Assembly: GCA_011037195.1 (NCBI GenBank)
Contig: JAAEAF010006839.1
Coordinates: forward strand, 1-64,000
Direction: 5' to 3'
Length of the DNA: 64,000 nt
Source of the DNA: Triatoma infestans
Lineage: Eukaryota > Arthropoda > Insecta > Hemiptera > Reduviidae
Shown: piece after piece, positions 31,704-45,010 of the stretch
Layout: the number at the start of each line of letters is the position of its first letter
Numbering within the stretch: the first letter of the stretch is position 1
Translations under genes and position numbers: made by a program
Notes under the pieces: generated by a model
What the model saw: the letters and a program-made list of their open reading frames with translations, nothing else
The model's database searches: none
Told to the model about the DNA's origin: nothing

Positions 31704-33640
31704 ATGTAGTAATTCAATCAGCAATATTTGAACAAGCACTACACGGGTTGGTAGAGTATAACAAGCTCCTGCCATCAAACCCTTCAGGCTGTGAACACGT
31801 CCGGTTGTATGGGGGACCATTCATTCAATAGAGATGTGAAAGAGCATGATGGAGGTTTGATGAGGTATACTACAGTATAGTAGAGTAACATCAGATCAGT
31901 ATATACAAACTGGTGTATGTATATATATATATATATGACTACTCTAAAGGCATAGCACAAGTAGAACAGGAATAGTTTTTTTTTTTTACATTTATTTGCA
32001 TGTTGTGGAAAGGGATCGCCGTTTGCTCTCGCCGCGTTCCCTCTAACACACACACAGAGCGTGCGACCGTCGCTACAAAAAAAAAAGAAAAAAAAGAAAG
32101 AGGTAAATAAAGCAATGGAATGGGATCTCTGAGTGAAAATGGACGGTAGTTTTGTTTCAAGGGGAAATTGAGACCGGCTACTTGCTGCTATAAAGGCATT
32201 TTTTCGTCTCTTTCATTCTCTCACTCTCTCTTTTCCCCCACTCTTTGTGCTTTTTTGTTTGCAAATTTTCCTTCTTTTTTTTTTTTCATTCATTATTGTT
32301 ATTCTCTACAACTCGAATATATAAAAAAAACACTAGATTTTCTCCAAAAAAGAATGAGATTTTGTTCCAATTTTCTGTTCATTGCTCTGTTCCTACAGTT
32401 TTTACAACTTTTTTTTTTCGAACAGTTGATTTTATACAATGATCGTCAAACATTAAACCGGAAACGATTTTTTTTTTTTTTTTATCGTTTATTTTACTTT
32501 CTCTTACTGGTTTTAAGGGCAAGTCTTTGCGATCGTGTCAAATATTTGAAATTAAGTTTTCACCGGAAATACATGCCTCCAGGAACTTTTGGTATAAAAA
32601 TAAATAATTTACGAAAAAAAAAATCTGGTTTGGAACCTTTACTCACGCGACTTTCTCTTACTCCTTTTAATACATTATAAAGTGATAAATTTTCATAAAA
32701 CTCAAATTATACTATTTGTCCTAACAAATAATAATTAATAGGGATAAGTAAGTACCAACTTATACTAATCATGGCAAGTAGAGAAGTGACGATTATATTG
32801 TGGCCCAGTAGAGCGTGCTAAAAACACACTGAACTAACTACGTATAACATTTGAAATTCAATTAACGCCACAAATTACGCACAACTTTTCAAAATGATTT
32901 TTTTTTTTTTTTTTTGAAAAATGTTACAAAAAAATACATAATACGTTTTATATTTGTGAAATCAGCGTACCAAGTTTAAAGGAAATCTTTATAAAATTCC
33001 CCCAAAAAGCTCAAATACCTATTCTATAAAGTCCGCACTTGCGGTTAACCGATCAATGCTTCTAATGTGTACTAATGGTGAAACGTAATGGTGAAACCAT
33101 ACATTATACTGAAGTGGTACTTCAGTGGAAAATTTAACACTGCAATTCATAGCACAATAAACCGTGTAGACCGCAGTTACAATAGGCCCCTTCAACACTA
33201 CTGTTCCCCCAGAACCACCCAAAAATCAATGTTCCCCGGAAAAATGTTTGTAAAACACTTAGGTCTTTGGGTTGAGACCCGGTCAATGGTTTTGGTAACC
33301 CTTACGTTTCGTCCGTAATACAAAAGACTTCTTCAGAGTTGTGTCGCCTCTAAAGCTGAAACAACACCATAAAACAAATGTTGATTCAATAAGTATTATT
33401 GTAATACGGGCAAAACTTCAGCTTCGTAACCACTGATACGGTCTCAACCCGGAGGCCTAAATGTTTCACATGACAACGGCCGCGGAAGTCTGAAAGATTA
33501 TTTATGTTTACAGTTACTACAAGAAGTTTAAAGAAAATAGTTGGAGCCGTTTTCGAGAAAATTACGAACCGGGGCGACAATTTTTGGTTGAAGAATTTTG
33601 ACAGACAAGTAAATGTCGGTTTCCTTGGTGATACTAAACG
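31704..33640. other. AT-rich spacer with family F scraps
   Basis: Short TA repeat near 31917-31936, T-rich tracts, and family F pieces at about 32490-32680 and 33090-33250. No gene recognised. Confidence 0.5.
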
Positions 33641-33982
33641 TCAGAAACATTTTCCGTGGTAGCCTGCTTCATTTTATGGACATCGACCGATTTCGGGCGT
33701 TTGTCAGACAGTGTTTTAACACGACTTGTTAGCACAGAGCAAATTCAGTTTATACACTGACTCCGAGTCCATCACCCTCATAACCTAGTTAGGCCCTAAT
33801 AAAAACATTTAAAGACAGTGTATCAGCTAAATTTGGTCTGTGCAAGTCTGTGTTATCACACTGCCTGAAAAACGCATCCTGAAGATGGGCGAACGCCCGA
33901 AACCGGTCGATGACCACAAAAAGAAGCAGGCTACCATGGAAAATGTCTGTGATGCTTTCCAGCTTTGCGGAACCAAACACCA
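33641..33982. repeat. Foldback repeat, copy 1
   Basis: The right arm (33829-33982) carries GATGGGCGAACGCCCGAAACC and AAAATGTCTGTGATGCTTTCC. The left arm (33641-33742) is its reverse complement with a small deletion. The same sequence recurs at 38281-38450 and 59591-59859. Confidence 0.65.
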
Positions 33983-34210
33983 CCACAAACAAGATACTAA
34001 ACGTTATAACAAGTTTGAACTTTCTGCAAATTTTTCGTTTTTGAGCTATCTTATTCACATAAACTAGAATTTCTAAGAACTACGTTTTTTAAAGGTCAGA
34101 GGACCTCAGAATGTGTATTTTCGGTGAAAACTCGATATTGAAAATTTGACACAATTATAATAGAAGTAGGTACTTCCTCATAACAGAAGGAAGAGAAAGT
34201 AAAAACAAAA

Positions 34211-35298
34211 AAAATTAAAAGTTTAATATTTCCGATACAAGGTGTCAGCATAGAAAACATAGCTCAAAATATGTGACTTTCTATAAACTTCATTTGCTAA
34301 TTATAACTTCTTTGCCAACTTCAAATAAAGAGAATGCTGTGATCACAATCTGTAGGAAGTCTTATAAAAATTCCATAAAAGTTTTTTTGGTTGTTTAGAC
34401 GAGGATACACGACAAAGAGTCGTCGTTTTAATTTCTTAAGAATAAACTAAAATAATTATAGTTTTAAGAATAATAAATAAAAAAAAAATACGAGGAGGAA
34501 ATCCTAAGAAATATATGTGCAGACTTTAACTACCAATATACAATTTTAAAAAAAGTTGTCTACTCAGTTAAAGTTATTAGAAAAAATTAATCATGCTGTA
34601 ATTTGGGAATTTCACAGAGCGCTTTTATAAAACCCATTACAGTCTCCAACCCACTATCGATTCCATTCCCTGACAGTTCAATGATCTTTTCACAGTGCAA
34701 AAATAACCACAAGTCAAAATATTAATTCCCGACGGACAAACCTTACTCTAAACAGGAAAATCCCCCTATTGACTAACAGGAAATGAAACTAATTGAACAT
34801 AAAATATATTTTACAATTAATTTTCTTGAGATATTTTATTGAAATTTCATATCTTTTTGGTAACTATTTTGCGCATCAGTTTTTTTTTGGGAGCTTTGAA
34901 CATTCTCGAGAAATAAAGGTAAATTTGAAGAGAACTTATTGTATCTGCTAAATTCTTAACGTTTCTATTAATTACGGCATTTATAGACCAGAAGTGTCCA
35001 CAGAGTTCGCATTCAAATATGTAGACAATTTTGCTTGGTGTTTCAGACCAATTTTCAGTGTAGAAGGAATACTGATAACTATTAAATTAGTTTCCAGTTT
35101 ATCTTTATTATCAAAAGATTATTGCGAAGTTTCTATAAGTTTACAATTTATGATTATAGATACATTAATAATAAAACAGTCATTCAATAATCTAAACTCA
35201 ATGACTGCATTACTTCTTAAAAAGAAAAAGGCTTGAACTATTGCCTTTAAACTTCGAATGCTAATTGCATAGATATAAACATATCACTTTTATTGGAT
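34211..35298. other. AT-rich spacer
   Basis: No coding, RNA or repeat feature that I can support. Confidence 0.5.
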
Positions 35299-35316
35299 AC
35301 ATTTTATTGAAAAAAT

Positions 35317-36456
35317 CCATTAAGCCTGCAGCGAAACAGTTATATTCTTCAAAATTACTGTGACCAATTGGGATTGTCGGTAAATCTCGATAAATCCAAA
35401 ATTATCGTATTTACAAAAGGAGGGAGATTGGCTTCGGTAGAGAGATGGCGTTTTGGGGAGCATGAGATTGAGGTGGTCAATAGATATAAATATCTAGGTG
35501 TAATCTTGACTCCCCGCCTCAGTTTCCACACACATATCAGAGAGAAGGTCTCTTCGGCTAAGTTGACTCTTAATCCAGTGTGGTCAGGTTTTCTCTCGCA
35601 GAATAGGGTCCCTATGACACATAAATTTCAAAATATTTTGTGCTGTTTTCAGAACCATAGCTTGTTGTGCGGCCCAAATATGGGGATTTCAGTATTATGA
35701 GGAGTTGGAAAAGTTATTCAGGTTTTTCGTTAAAAAACTTTATAGTCTTCTCTCAGTTACCCCAAATTATTCCTTTTGGAGACGGGCGTGGACTTGTTAT
35801 TTATTTTTACTTTAAAGTTGCATTTCCAGTATATTTCTAAAGTACTAGATTTTCCTGGGCACCGTCTTTCAAGAGCGTTAGTTATGGAGGTCATCTATAG
35901 GAAGGTGTTTTGGTTTGCAAGCTGGTCCAACCTTGCACAAAAGTATGGTTATAATTTTAGTTCCTCTGCTGATAATGTGTCTGTGTGAAAATCTCAGATG
36001 ACTTCATTAATTGCAAAGATAGGTTTGGCATGTCGGGAAAAGTCTGAGAGGTGCGCATGAGAATCTTCCCGCTTTATCTTTTATAAGCAATTGGACCTTC
36101 AGGCGAAATTGTTCACCTTTGTTGAAGAGTCTAACTCCGACGATCTCACTTTTAATGAATTGCGCTGGCTCTTCAAAATGAGGGCTGAATTACTATTACT
36201 AAATTATATTCCTTGGATGGGAAGAGAGTCCGAAATTTGTTCCTTGTGTAACCTGAGAGTAAGAGAGGACTGTGTGCATTTTCTGGCTGTGTGTCCTATA
36301 CTTTCAGAGTTCCGGGTTGTTATCTCGGGGTTCCTTCTTTGACTGTGGTTCAGCTCGTTAGTGTTCATTTTAGTTTTCTTTCTTTTTTATCCAAGCCGTA
36401 TAATACTTATATATACTTGTAAATTGTATTTCTTTATTTAATTCATAATAAAGTAA

Positions 36457-36490
<34 letters not shown>
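35317..36490 (+). mobile_element. 5'-truncated non-LTR retrotransposon (RT thumb to 3' end)
   Basis: Begins inside the reverse transcriptase after the catalytic motifs: LSVNLDKSKIIVF and YKYLGVILTPRLSFHTHI (35368-35700), then frame-broken segments to ELRWLFKMRAELL and a CSLCNLR...CVHFLAVC knuckle (36091-36342). It ends in a long ATT repeat. ACATTTTATTGAAAAAA (35299-35315) recurs with one mismatch at 36491-36507, giving the target duplication and both ends. Clade not determined. Confidence 0.7.
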
Positions 36491-36492
<2 letters not shown>

Positions 36493-36507
36493 ATTTTACT
36501 GAAAAAA

Positions 36508-38280
36508 ATAATTTCATGGCGATTCTACAGCATCTGTCAGATAGGTTTTAATAATTAAAAGTGTTGTTAAAAGCTATGCTGAAGGATTGAATCAGAGAGT
36601 GCTGCCATAAAACGGCAAGTCCATCATAAACGTTTGCAAACATTATAATTATAAAAAAAATATTTTTTAAATTTATCCTAAACCTAATAAGAGAAATGGT
36701 CTATATGTCATGAATGGTGTGTGTGTGTGTGTCTGCTTCAGAAACGGAATGTCGCAAGAAGCTCAAACTTAGTATTCCGTTTAGGTATTACCACGTATCA
36801 CTGAGGAAGATTTCGGGCAAAATTCATTAACCGGAAGTCAAACTTCACTGAATAGTTTTTCAGTATTTCGTAATTTTCTCGAAAACCATTCAAACAATTT
36901 TCTTTAAACATCGTGTAGTATCTACATACATAAATCTTTATGTATGTACGTAGATATATCCCAAGGCAAGTTGGTGATGCATATTAAAATTGTGATCCTG
37001 TATAGGCACGTTTCTTATAGACACGCTCGAAAAAAGCATGTTTTTCCATACTCTGCTAACAGCAAACTAAATATCTCTGATGGAACTAACAACCGCTGGA
37101 AAGAAAAATCAATTGCGAATATTTTTAAAGATATTTGCAGTCTCTTATTGCAATAAAAAGAAATAAAGAGAAAAGTTAAAAAAAATACTATGAATAATTA
37201 CAAATAATTGATGAACAGTGGGAAACAAAACAGAATGGTATGGTAGCTGCTTTGCGCTACAGAGATAAATGGGGTTATGTTTTTTCAGTAGTTCCCTAGT
37301 TTAGTAAACGCAGTAAAGAAAAAGAGATAGCGACACGGAGAATGGAAGAGACATCTCTAGGGTATACAGTTGCTAATCAACATTGAGGTTCTAGAAAGGT
37401 TAGAGCAGCCAGCATTACAGGAGAGTTGTACAGGAGTTGTAGGGAGGTGTAGGTGTAAAGGTAGAAATGCAAAGAGGGCAGACGCCCAACCTCATTGCCC
37501 TACCACCGCCACTATGGTGGCTTTGTATACTGCCAGGGCCTTCTCATACACAGTCATAGTAGCCTCCTCTAACTTACACCATCGGGCATTTTCTCCCGTC
37601 TGATAGATAATGCGGTACGTGAGGTCACGGACCATAGTTACCGCACCCTGGAGGCTGGTACTACAACTTGGTGGTGCTGGTACCCTACGATGGTATATAT
37701 ACTACTACCTTGCTTCGCTCTGTCTACTGTACGTACGACGTTGCTCATTTTACCTTAGTTGGCCTTATTTCTCTTTCTAGTTTGAGTGCAGTAAGGGTGG
37801 GTCTGGTGTTGAATATACTGCATCCATTACAATGCTATCCTTTTGCGTTCATTTTCACCGCCAACCAACACTATTATCCCCACTATACTGACATTAACTT
37901 TGCCCTATGATGAACTCACGTACATATCATTCATATATTAAATGTTCCAACTAACCCACACCATATTTATTTATTATTTACATAAAATATACTCAACTTG
38001 CAGAACTTTTCTTTTTTTAATTCAAAAGAAATTTACTCTTTGACAGTAATTCTTTATTTTATTTCACAAGGTTCTTCAAAATCTAAAAAAAATTGCTGCA
38101 TAGAGCACGTAATTTTTAGTAACTATAACACAATTCGTTTATTACACGAAATTTTCTGTAACTAAAATATACAAAATTGCTAAATAGATTGGATGCACAC
38201 TAAGGAAGTGTTCACTGTGTGGTAATAAATAGTTAACATATTCAATGCTTAGGTTATTTAGTTGATGTGGTTGGTTACGC
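36508..38280. other. Spacer with family F fragment
   Basis: Family F piece at about 36700-36950 with a TG run. A GC-richer patch at 37370-37800 has a 60-codon minus-strand open stretch that I do not recognise. Confidence 0.4.
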
Positions 38281-38450
38281 AGAGCTGGAAAGCATCAGAG
38301 ATATTTTCGGTGATAGCATGCTTCTTTTTGTGGTCATCGACCGGTTTCGGGTGTTCGCCCATCATCAGGATGTTTTTGTAAAACAGTGTGATAACATAGA
38401 CTTGTCCAGAGCAAATTTAGTTAATACACTCAACTAAAGAGTCCGTATAC
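38281..38450 (-). repeat. Foldback repeat, single arm
   Basis: One arm only: GAGCTGGAAAGCATCAGAG, GTGGTCATCGACCGGTTTCGG and the GTGATAACA string, reverse to the right arm of 33641-33982. Confidence 0.6.
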
Positions 38451-38479
38451 TTGTTATTTATTGTCACTTCGATAATTAT

Positions 38480-38985
38480 TCTCTCTGAAAAATCTGTCTC
38501 GATCGTCTATAAAAGTTGAAAATAATTTTGGCGATAAAGCAACCACATGGAGAACCCTTCGGTTCATTTTTATGGGATCTAAGAAACGATTGTTTATTTT
38601 AATAGAGACCGAAACTTTAAGTTTTCCAGATTTTTATTATTAATTTTCTGCTAATACCGAATTCATATAATTTATTCCAAAGTATCTTATGGTTAATCGT
38701 ATCGAAGGCTTTCTTGAAATTGACAAATCGCAACAAAGTTAACATCTATTTTTCCGAAGATGTAGATTAATAATATAATGTAAAATAAATATATTATCTA
38801 GGCACCCTCTATCACTTCTAAAACCACTTTGCACTTCTGAGAGAGGATTACAGTATTCAGTCTTATTAATAATTCTGTTATATAAAATTTGCTCGAATAA
38901 TTTCGTGATAGAATTTAAAAGTGATAAGCCTCGATAATTCTCTGGAACGGGGGGGGGGGGGTTTGTTAAAAATGACAAATATGTT
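38480..38985 (-). pseudogene. Reverse-transcriptase fragment (CR1/RTE-like)
   Basis: The minus-strand frame from 38978 reads ENYRGLSLLNSITKLFEQIL and VQSGFRSDRGCLDNIF; then in a shifted frame FVNFKKAFDTINHKILWNKL (motif A region) and KNEPKGSPCG (motif B). These are fingers and palm of a LINE RT. Decayed, with no endonuclease nearby. Confidence 0.6.
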
Positions 38986-39190
38986 TGTATTAACCCTATG
39001 AAGATGGCGTTTCCTCTTACTGTTTTACTCTATCGGATTTATATTTCATCTAAGCATATAATAATCTACAAGTTTTATTTGAAACATTTCATCGGGAAAA
39101 TTCATTTAAGAAGTTTTCTGAGTGTAAAAATTCCAAGTTTGAAAAGCATTTTTCAATTAGAATTGTAGAAGAAAAAGTCGTAAGAAATTT

Positions 39191-39824
39191 TAACACCACT
39201 GTTTTTCTTTCGTTTTTTTCATCTCACTTTTGAGTTCATCTCACAGTTGTCATGGGATGTCTCGAAAGAAAATAGGATTCAGAAACCGACTGTAACCAGT
39301 TTTAATGTGAAGAAAACTAGGGTTTTTACTGGAGAAATGGTTAATGTGGCGAAAATAAGAGAAGGTTTATAGAGGTTTGTTGATTGTGTTTGTATGAAGG
39401 TGTGTATGTTAGTATGAGTGTTTGGGTGTGTGTGTGTTCAAGTAAAAGGCCAGAAAAGTGGTGGGATGATGGGTGGTAGTGGGGGGAAGTAGTCAGTGTC
39501 TGTTTAGTACAGAGTGAGAGAAAATTACAAAAGTTTTATAATTAATCGTGTAAAGGGAGTGATAAAGGTGGTAGGGATGAACGAGTGAAGTTAAAATAAG
39601 AAGATTGTGTGAGAGGGAGTAGCCTGGAGGGTTTAACCTTTGGATGGGCGAGGTGAGAGGTAGCTGCACAGCCGTTACCTACACTCTTGGCCATCGTAGA
39701 GAATGAGCAAGTTAAAAGATGGTCTAACAGGAGCCTTCCACAGGGGCAAGTATCTTCGTCTCTTTTGGATTAACAACCGTTTTCTTTTCTACAATCCCAA
39801 AAAGTTTTGTGCAAATGCGCACAG

Positions 39825-39856
<32 letters not shown>

Positions 39857-40687
39857 TTAGTGTGAAGGTGTGGAATGATGTTCCAAGTTTGGTAAGAAAA
39901 ACACCACAGAGTAAGAACAGTATGGTCTACTGTACGTCGTGTTCGTTTTAAAGAGAAGGACTCCTGCCATCCTTAGAGCTGTGCTTACTTTTCCCGGGCT
40001 GCAGCCAGAGACACGGAGGGTGTTAGAGAGAGAGAGAGAGAGGGAGACAGTGTTATAGTAATCTGGGCTGGTGGTAAAAGTGGTACTTTCTGCTGGAGTC
40101 CAGGAAAGCTTTGCGGGGAGATGTTACAGTTACCTTGCAAGTGTCACACTGGAGGTTTCGCTCATCAGTTAGTTCTGAACTCTCAGCTACCATGCCTTCT
40201 AGGTACACCTTGTCTAGTTTTGTTCACTTCAGTTTGAGTAGCGAGAAGGAAGCGGTGACACTGGGGTTGAAATAAAAGACGGTGAAGTAAGCGGGGTCCG
40301 TAGTCTTGTGTTAGAGGAGTTTTTGGTTTTACATGCAGCAGTGTTTTTACACGGATATAGTTCCGCATCTGCCTTAAGTTCTACATTACCACTGGCTGCG
40401 TCTTCTCCAATATAGAGAGCGCTGTGAGAACATCTAATCTTGATTCAACCAACTAACCGTAATCTACTTCATTTGTAACTTGCCAACAAACTGAGACAGC
40501 CCACACAAAAAACATTCTGCTACACTTTTAACTGTCTCCTATCTCTCTTTCAAGACTTTACAAGAGCTTAGCTAGTTTAAGTTGTCTCCTTTTTTTTTTT
40601 TTTTGCCTTAAACTAAGTACAAAGTCTGCAGAAAATAGCGACACTAAGCAAGACTTGTACGCTTTTATGGTAAACATTTGCTTTTTT
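39191..40687. other. Spacer, GC-richer than average, no identified gene
   Basis: Contains the CA run and a GA run near 40025-40050. Open frames are short and unfamiliar. Confidence 0.4.
39826..39852. repeat. CA microsatellite
   Basis: Run of CA repeats; it makes the His-Thr stretch of a spurious frame at 39703-39951. Confidence 0.85.
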
Positions 40688-41100
40688 ACTTTCTCTTACT
40701 CCTAGGAACAAAATTCTCTTACAATTTTCAAAATTCAGTTTTCACCGGAAATGCGTGTTTTGAGGGCCTCTGAGTACGAAAAAATGTTTTTAGTCTGAAA
40801 GTATATATATATATAGCGGATGTGTGTGAGCGAGAGAGAGAGAGAGAGAGAAACATCTCAAAAACGAAAAATCCCACAGGAAGTTCCAACTTGGAATTGT
40901 TTAGGAAGAACACATGACACGTAGTTTTCAGGTAAAATCCATGATGAAGCGTAATGATTTTTACCGCATGTTTGTTCTTCAGTTTTTCACGATTTTCTCG
41001 AAAGTATTTCAGTTGATTTTTGACCGAAAACTTCATGTCAGATCCGACAGTGTTATCTAAAAGATATAACAAGTTTGAGCTCCCTAAGATATTTCGTTTA
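40688..41100 (+). repeat. Family F repeat, 5' half
   Basis: Starts ACTTTCTCTTACTCCTAGG, then GTTTTCACCGGAAATGCGTG, a short AT/GA repeat, and CTCAAAAACGAAAAATCC. Breaks off within the middle of the family. Confidence 0.6.
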
Positions 41101-43169
41101 TTTATTTTTGTTTTTTTTCTTTATTCGCACAGACATCACAAACGCATCTGCATTAGAATATTCCCTTGAATACGATTTTGTTTTTGTTTTCTTATTTTCG
41201 CTGACAACGCAGTTTCTAAAATTTACATAAACAATATTTCGCAATAAGAAAAAGTAAAAAAAAAAAAAAATTACTTTACATCCCAGACCAAGTTTGGGAA
41301 AAAAATGGCCTGAAAACATTAGCTAAATAACTTTCCTTTTATCTCTTTTGGAAAGCATTACAATACTCTAGTGGAAAAACCGTCTGTTTTTTTTCTATTT
41401 TCTATGGGCAGCTTATGTTGTCCTACCCAGCCTGCCATTAGAATAAAAATAAAGAGCTTTTCTCTTTAATCCTGTACATTCGAGCCGTTAATCCCTGGAT
41501 AACTTGCAAGTTTCCCCCACTAAACAAAACTCTATCCTTTATGTAAACAGGGAATGTTTGTTTTTTTTGTTTTTTTTTATAGAGTAGCTGGGGACTTGAT
41601 TTAGGTTCTACACAGTGTAGTCCAGAAATCAGTGCTAATCTTGATAATCGCTTGAAGAAGAAGAAGAAGAAAACTCTTGTACTAACTCTTGAAGACTCTA
41701 AACATGTTGTAATAAAGTCTGCTTTTAAACTATTTACACAACCAATTCTGTTCTAGAGTATGTCCAGGATAATTTGGGCAGTTTTAGTTTTGATTGCCGC
41801 GTTAGAGGAAATGCATGTTTTGTAAACACCCCTGGGTACGGAAAAAAATCTGATGTGAAACACTTACACGGCTTTCTCTTACTCCAATTAATACAAATTA
41901 ATTAAAAGAATGATTCTTTAAAAACTGTCTTTAACTAAAGTTTGGGCTGGCCATAAAAAAACGGTGATAGGGTTTAGTGCTGAGTGGACATTGTGGGCGC
42001 CCTCGCTCAACCCATGTGGCATCACTTTAGTTTAAACTAACTATTTATTATACTATTTATTTATATTTGTGATAGGCACTACACTTGTTGTTTTGCTGAA
42101 CGTTACCCTGGAAGACTAGGTTCGCCCTAGAGCTAGCAGTTTTCTGGCCCAGGAAGAACCATGGAACAGGTGATCGCACAAAGTTTTGGAGAAAGAAGAA
42201 AGATAAATTTATTATGCTCTTAAGACTTACGTCCCTTAAGAGCAACAAATAAAATATACATTTTACATACATATTTTCTCTGATCTGAGAAAGGCTAAAA
42301 TAAAATACGTTCCCAGCAGCTATTACATTAATAATTATTACATATAGAATACAATAATCATAATAGTAATAATAATCTTTAATATGCTAATATAAAACGA
42401 ACTAAAATAGCTTCTATTTACAAACTTAGAAATCCCCTTTATATTGAACAAGCAAATGATTACGTAATATTAGAAAATGTTTTCTTGGTTGTCAAATCAG
42501 TACGTCAGTCGTTCCAAAGTCTACTAGAAGAAACGGTAAAAGAGTTTTCATAGGTTACGGTCCTGTATGCTTGAATCTACAGTCTGGTGTCGTCAGTTCT
42601 TGAGGTTCATAAGTCTAATGTAGCTTTTACTGTAAACATCTCAAATAAATATTTTGGAGTCTGTATTCTTAACAACTGGTTATGAAATTGCCCAAAAAAG
42701 TATTGTCTACGGTAATCTAATATTTAAATATGAATATTAGATCTAATCTAAATCTAATAATTAATAATTTGATATTTAATATGATATTAAATAAAAATAA
42801 ATAATATAATATAAGATAATATTAAATATAATCTAATATTTAATATGAAACGAATACAGGAAAAAAGTGATCTTTGTAATTTTGTATTAAGTTCCGAAGT
42901 AAGATCAGCATACATACCCAAGGTCAGCAACAACAATAATCAAAATAAGGAAATATGAGGGCACTAACAAGCTTGAGGGCAAATATGAGAGTTATAGGTA
43001 ACATATTTTTATGGAGTTTTAGCTGGTATAGAGATTTATAAATACTATTACAGATATTACTAACATGATATTACTGTTCCAGGATAAAGTATTAGATATT
43101 GTCTCACCTAAACATTTTAAAATCACAACATAAGGTATAATTATAACTTTAATTTTGGAAATTAGATAT
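41101..43169. other. AT-rich spacer
   Basis: Family F end at 41850-41930, a GGCCATAAAAAA-type segment near 41940-42040, and a TAATAT-rich low-complexity patch at 42710-42850. Confidence 0.45.
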
Positions 43170-43470
43170 CAATTAATTTCATTTATATATTTTCAAACTG
43201 CCAATTATTATTGCTTTTGATTTTGTAATATTAAATGCAATCAAATTTGATTATGTCCTCCAGCTAAGGATAGAATTTACATCAATCTTAACTTACTCAA
43301 TAACAGTTTCTAATTTTGATAGTAAACAATGTAGATATATTTGCAGATCATCCGCGTAGAGCACATATTTGCAATGCTTTATTACTTTTGGCAGATCATT
43401 TAAGTATAAGCTAAATAAAAGAGGTCCCAAAACAGAGCCCTGAGGGACACCAGATTAACTGAATCCCAAG
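43170..43470 (-). pseudogene. Reverse-transcriptase palm fragment
   Basis: On the minus strand a frame with a few stops reads [20 protein letters not shown] (motif B), then [14 protein letters not shown] (catalytic YADD) and NITKSKAIIIG (motif D). A clear LINE palm domain, Jockey/CR1-like, truncated on both sides. Confidence 0.7.
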
Positions 43471-45010
43471 AAGATCTTTCTTCATTACTCTCATTCACTG
43501 ATAGAGAGAGAGAGAAAGAGAACTCCAGTAGAAAGACAGTCTTAGTGAGTGGAAAATACACCGCAAAGCCTTTCTACTGAAGGCTGCTTACAAATGAGAG
43601 GTATATACAGAATCCTCTCCAATATTTCCTCCGAAAACACACCAATATGAAGGAAAATGATATATTAAAGAATTTCCCTTCGTCGGATATTTCAATTTCC
43701 ACCATGTGGAATAATCGCAAAATACTTCATCTTAAAACAGTTGCTAAAAAAAAAAAAAAAAAAATCCACCAAATAGGCTTCATGAATGCCTAGTGATTTA
43801 AATGAATTCACCGAAAATACATTATTATGTGAATTGTTGAAAACTAATTCAGCTGTCGTTGTTTAAACATCATAATGACATTTTTCAGAAACGATGACAT
43901 ATCGTTTATTATCATTATCTATTACTCAATCGATTAAATATCGAACCAGTTATTTGAATAATAATAATATCAAAAGGCAAATCTAGTAATAATTACAGAA
44001 TATCATTGATGCAGATAGGCTAAACAACCATGTAAGTTCAGTTAGATAGATATCAATAGATGTATAATGACTTAAGTGTATCAAGGCGTAAAATATCATT
44101 TCCAGACATTGAACATCTTGTTAGGTTTGCTGGAATTAACTAGAGTGGATTCAATAGTTTAATTTTATATTCTACAATCATTAATGGATTATTATTTTTT
44201 TTTAAATTTGTTGCCACTAGCCTGCATTTCTACTTTTTGTAAATATTTTTAATGGTTGAAATGAATTATTAGGAAAGTTAATTGATTAAAGTTTGTCGAA
44301 TAAATCTACTCGGATCATTTGGCTGTAAAAAATATTCGAGCTCAGATTACATTTGGGGGGGAAATGTTCTTATTTCAAAATATATCATCAATATTGTGCA
44401 AATTATAGCGGCTAAGGAGAAAAAAACCGGTTTGAAACACTCACACGACTTTTCCTCCTCTTCTTAATATAGTTGTATTATAAAATTACAAATTCTTGTT
44501 TATATTTGAAACTTCACTCATTTGTACTAACATAAATATACAGTTGGTGGAGGGGAGTGACACGTAGCAACCTACCCAAAGTAGGCTGGTAGAGTACAAT
44601 TACATTGTAGAAAGGCCAATAAAAATGATCAATTATATTTAAATTGAAAAAACAATTTGTTAAGAAAGATATTACAAATACAAAGTGATAGGTTTATAAC
44701 TGTGCAATTAGTGTTCCAAGTTTATAGGAAATCGTTATAGCCGTTTGTTACCAAAAAACTCAACAATCGATTTTGTACAATTGCACTTCCGGCTACCCGA
44801 TTTTCTAAAAATATGGAATTCTAGCAATGTTTCTAATGTAATATTAATAATTATACAAGAGGCAGAACCAGACACTGTATGATGTGATACTGTAGAGGAA
44901 AGATTAACGCTATTGTTCCCTCCAGAACCCCCCCCCCAAATCAATTTTTCCAAGAAAATGTTTCAAATAAAAGTGATAGGTATTCATGTGAGCATGTATG
45001 CATGTGAGTT

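Noticed and set aside
32168..32680. 170-codon plus-strand frame
   Set aside because: Mostly Phe/Ser/Leu from T- and CT-rich DNA and it runs into a family F fragment.
37490..37690. About 60 sense codons on the minus strand with a GTAAGT-like donor
   Set aside because: No convincing acceptor, no known motif, and the length is within chance in a GC-richer patch.
39703..39951. Open frame with a His-Thr run
   Set aside because: The run comes from a CA microsatellite; the rest is unfamiliar.
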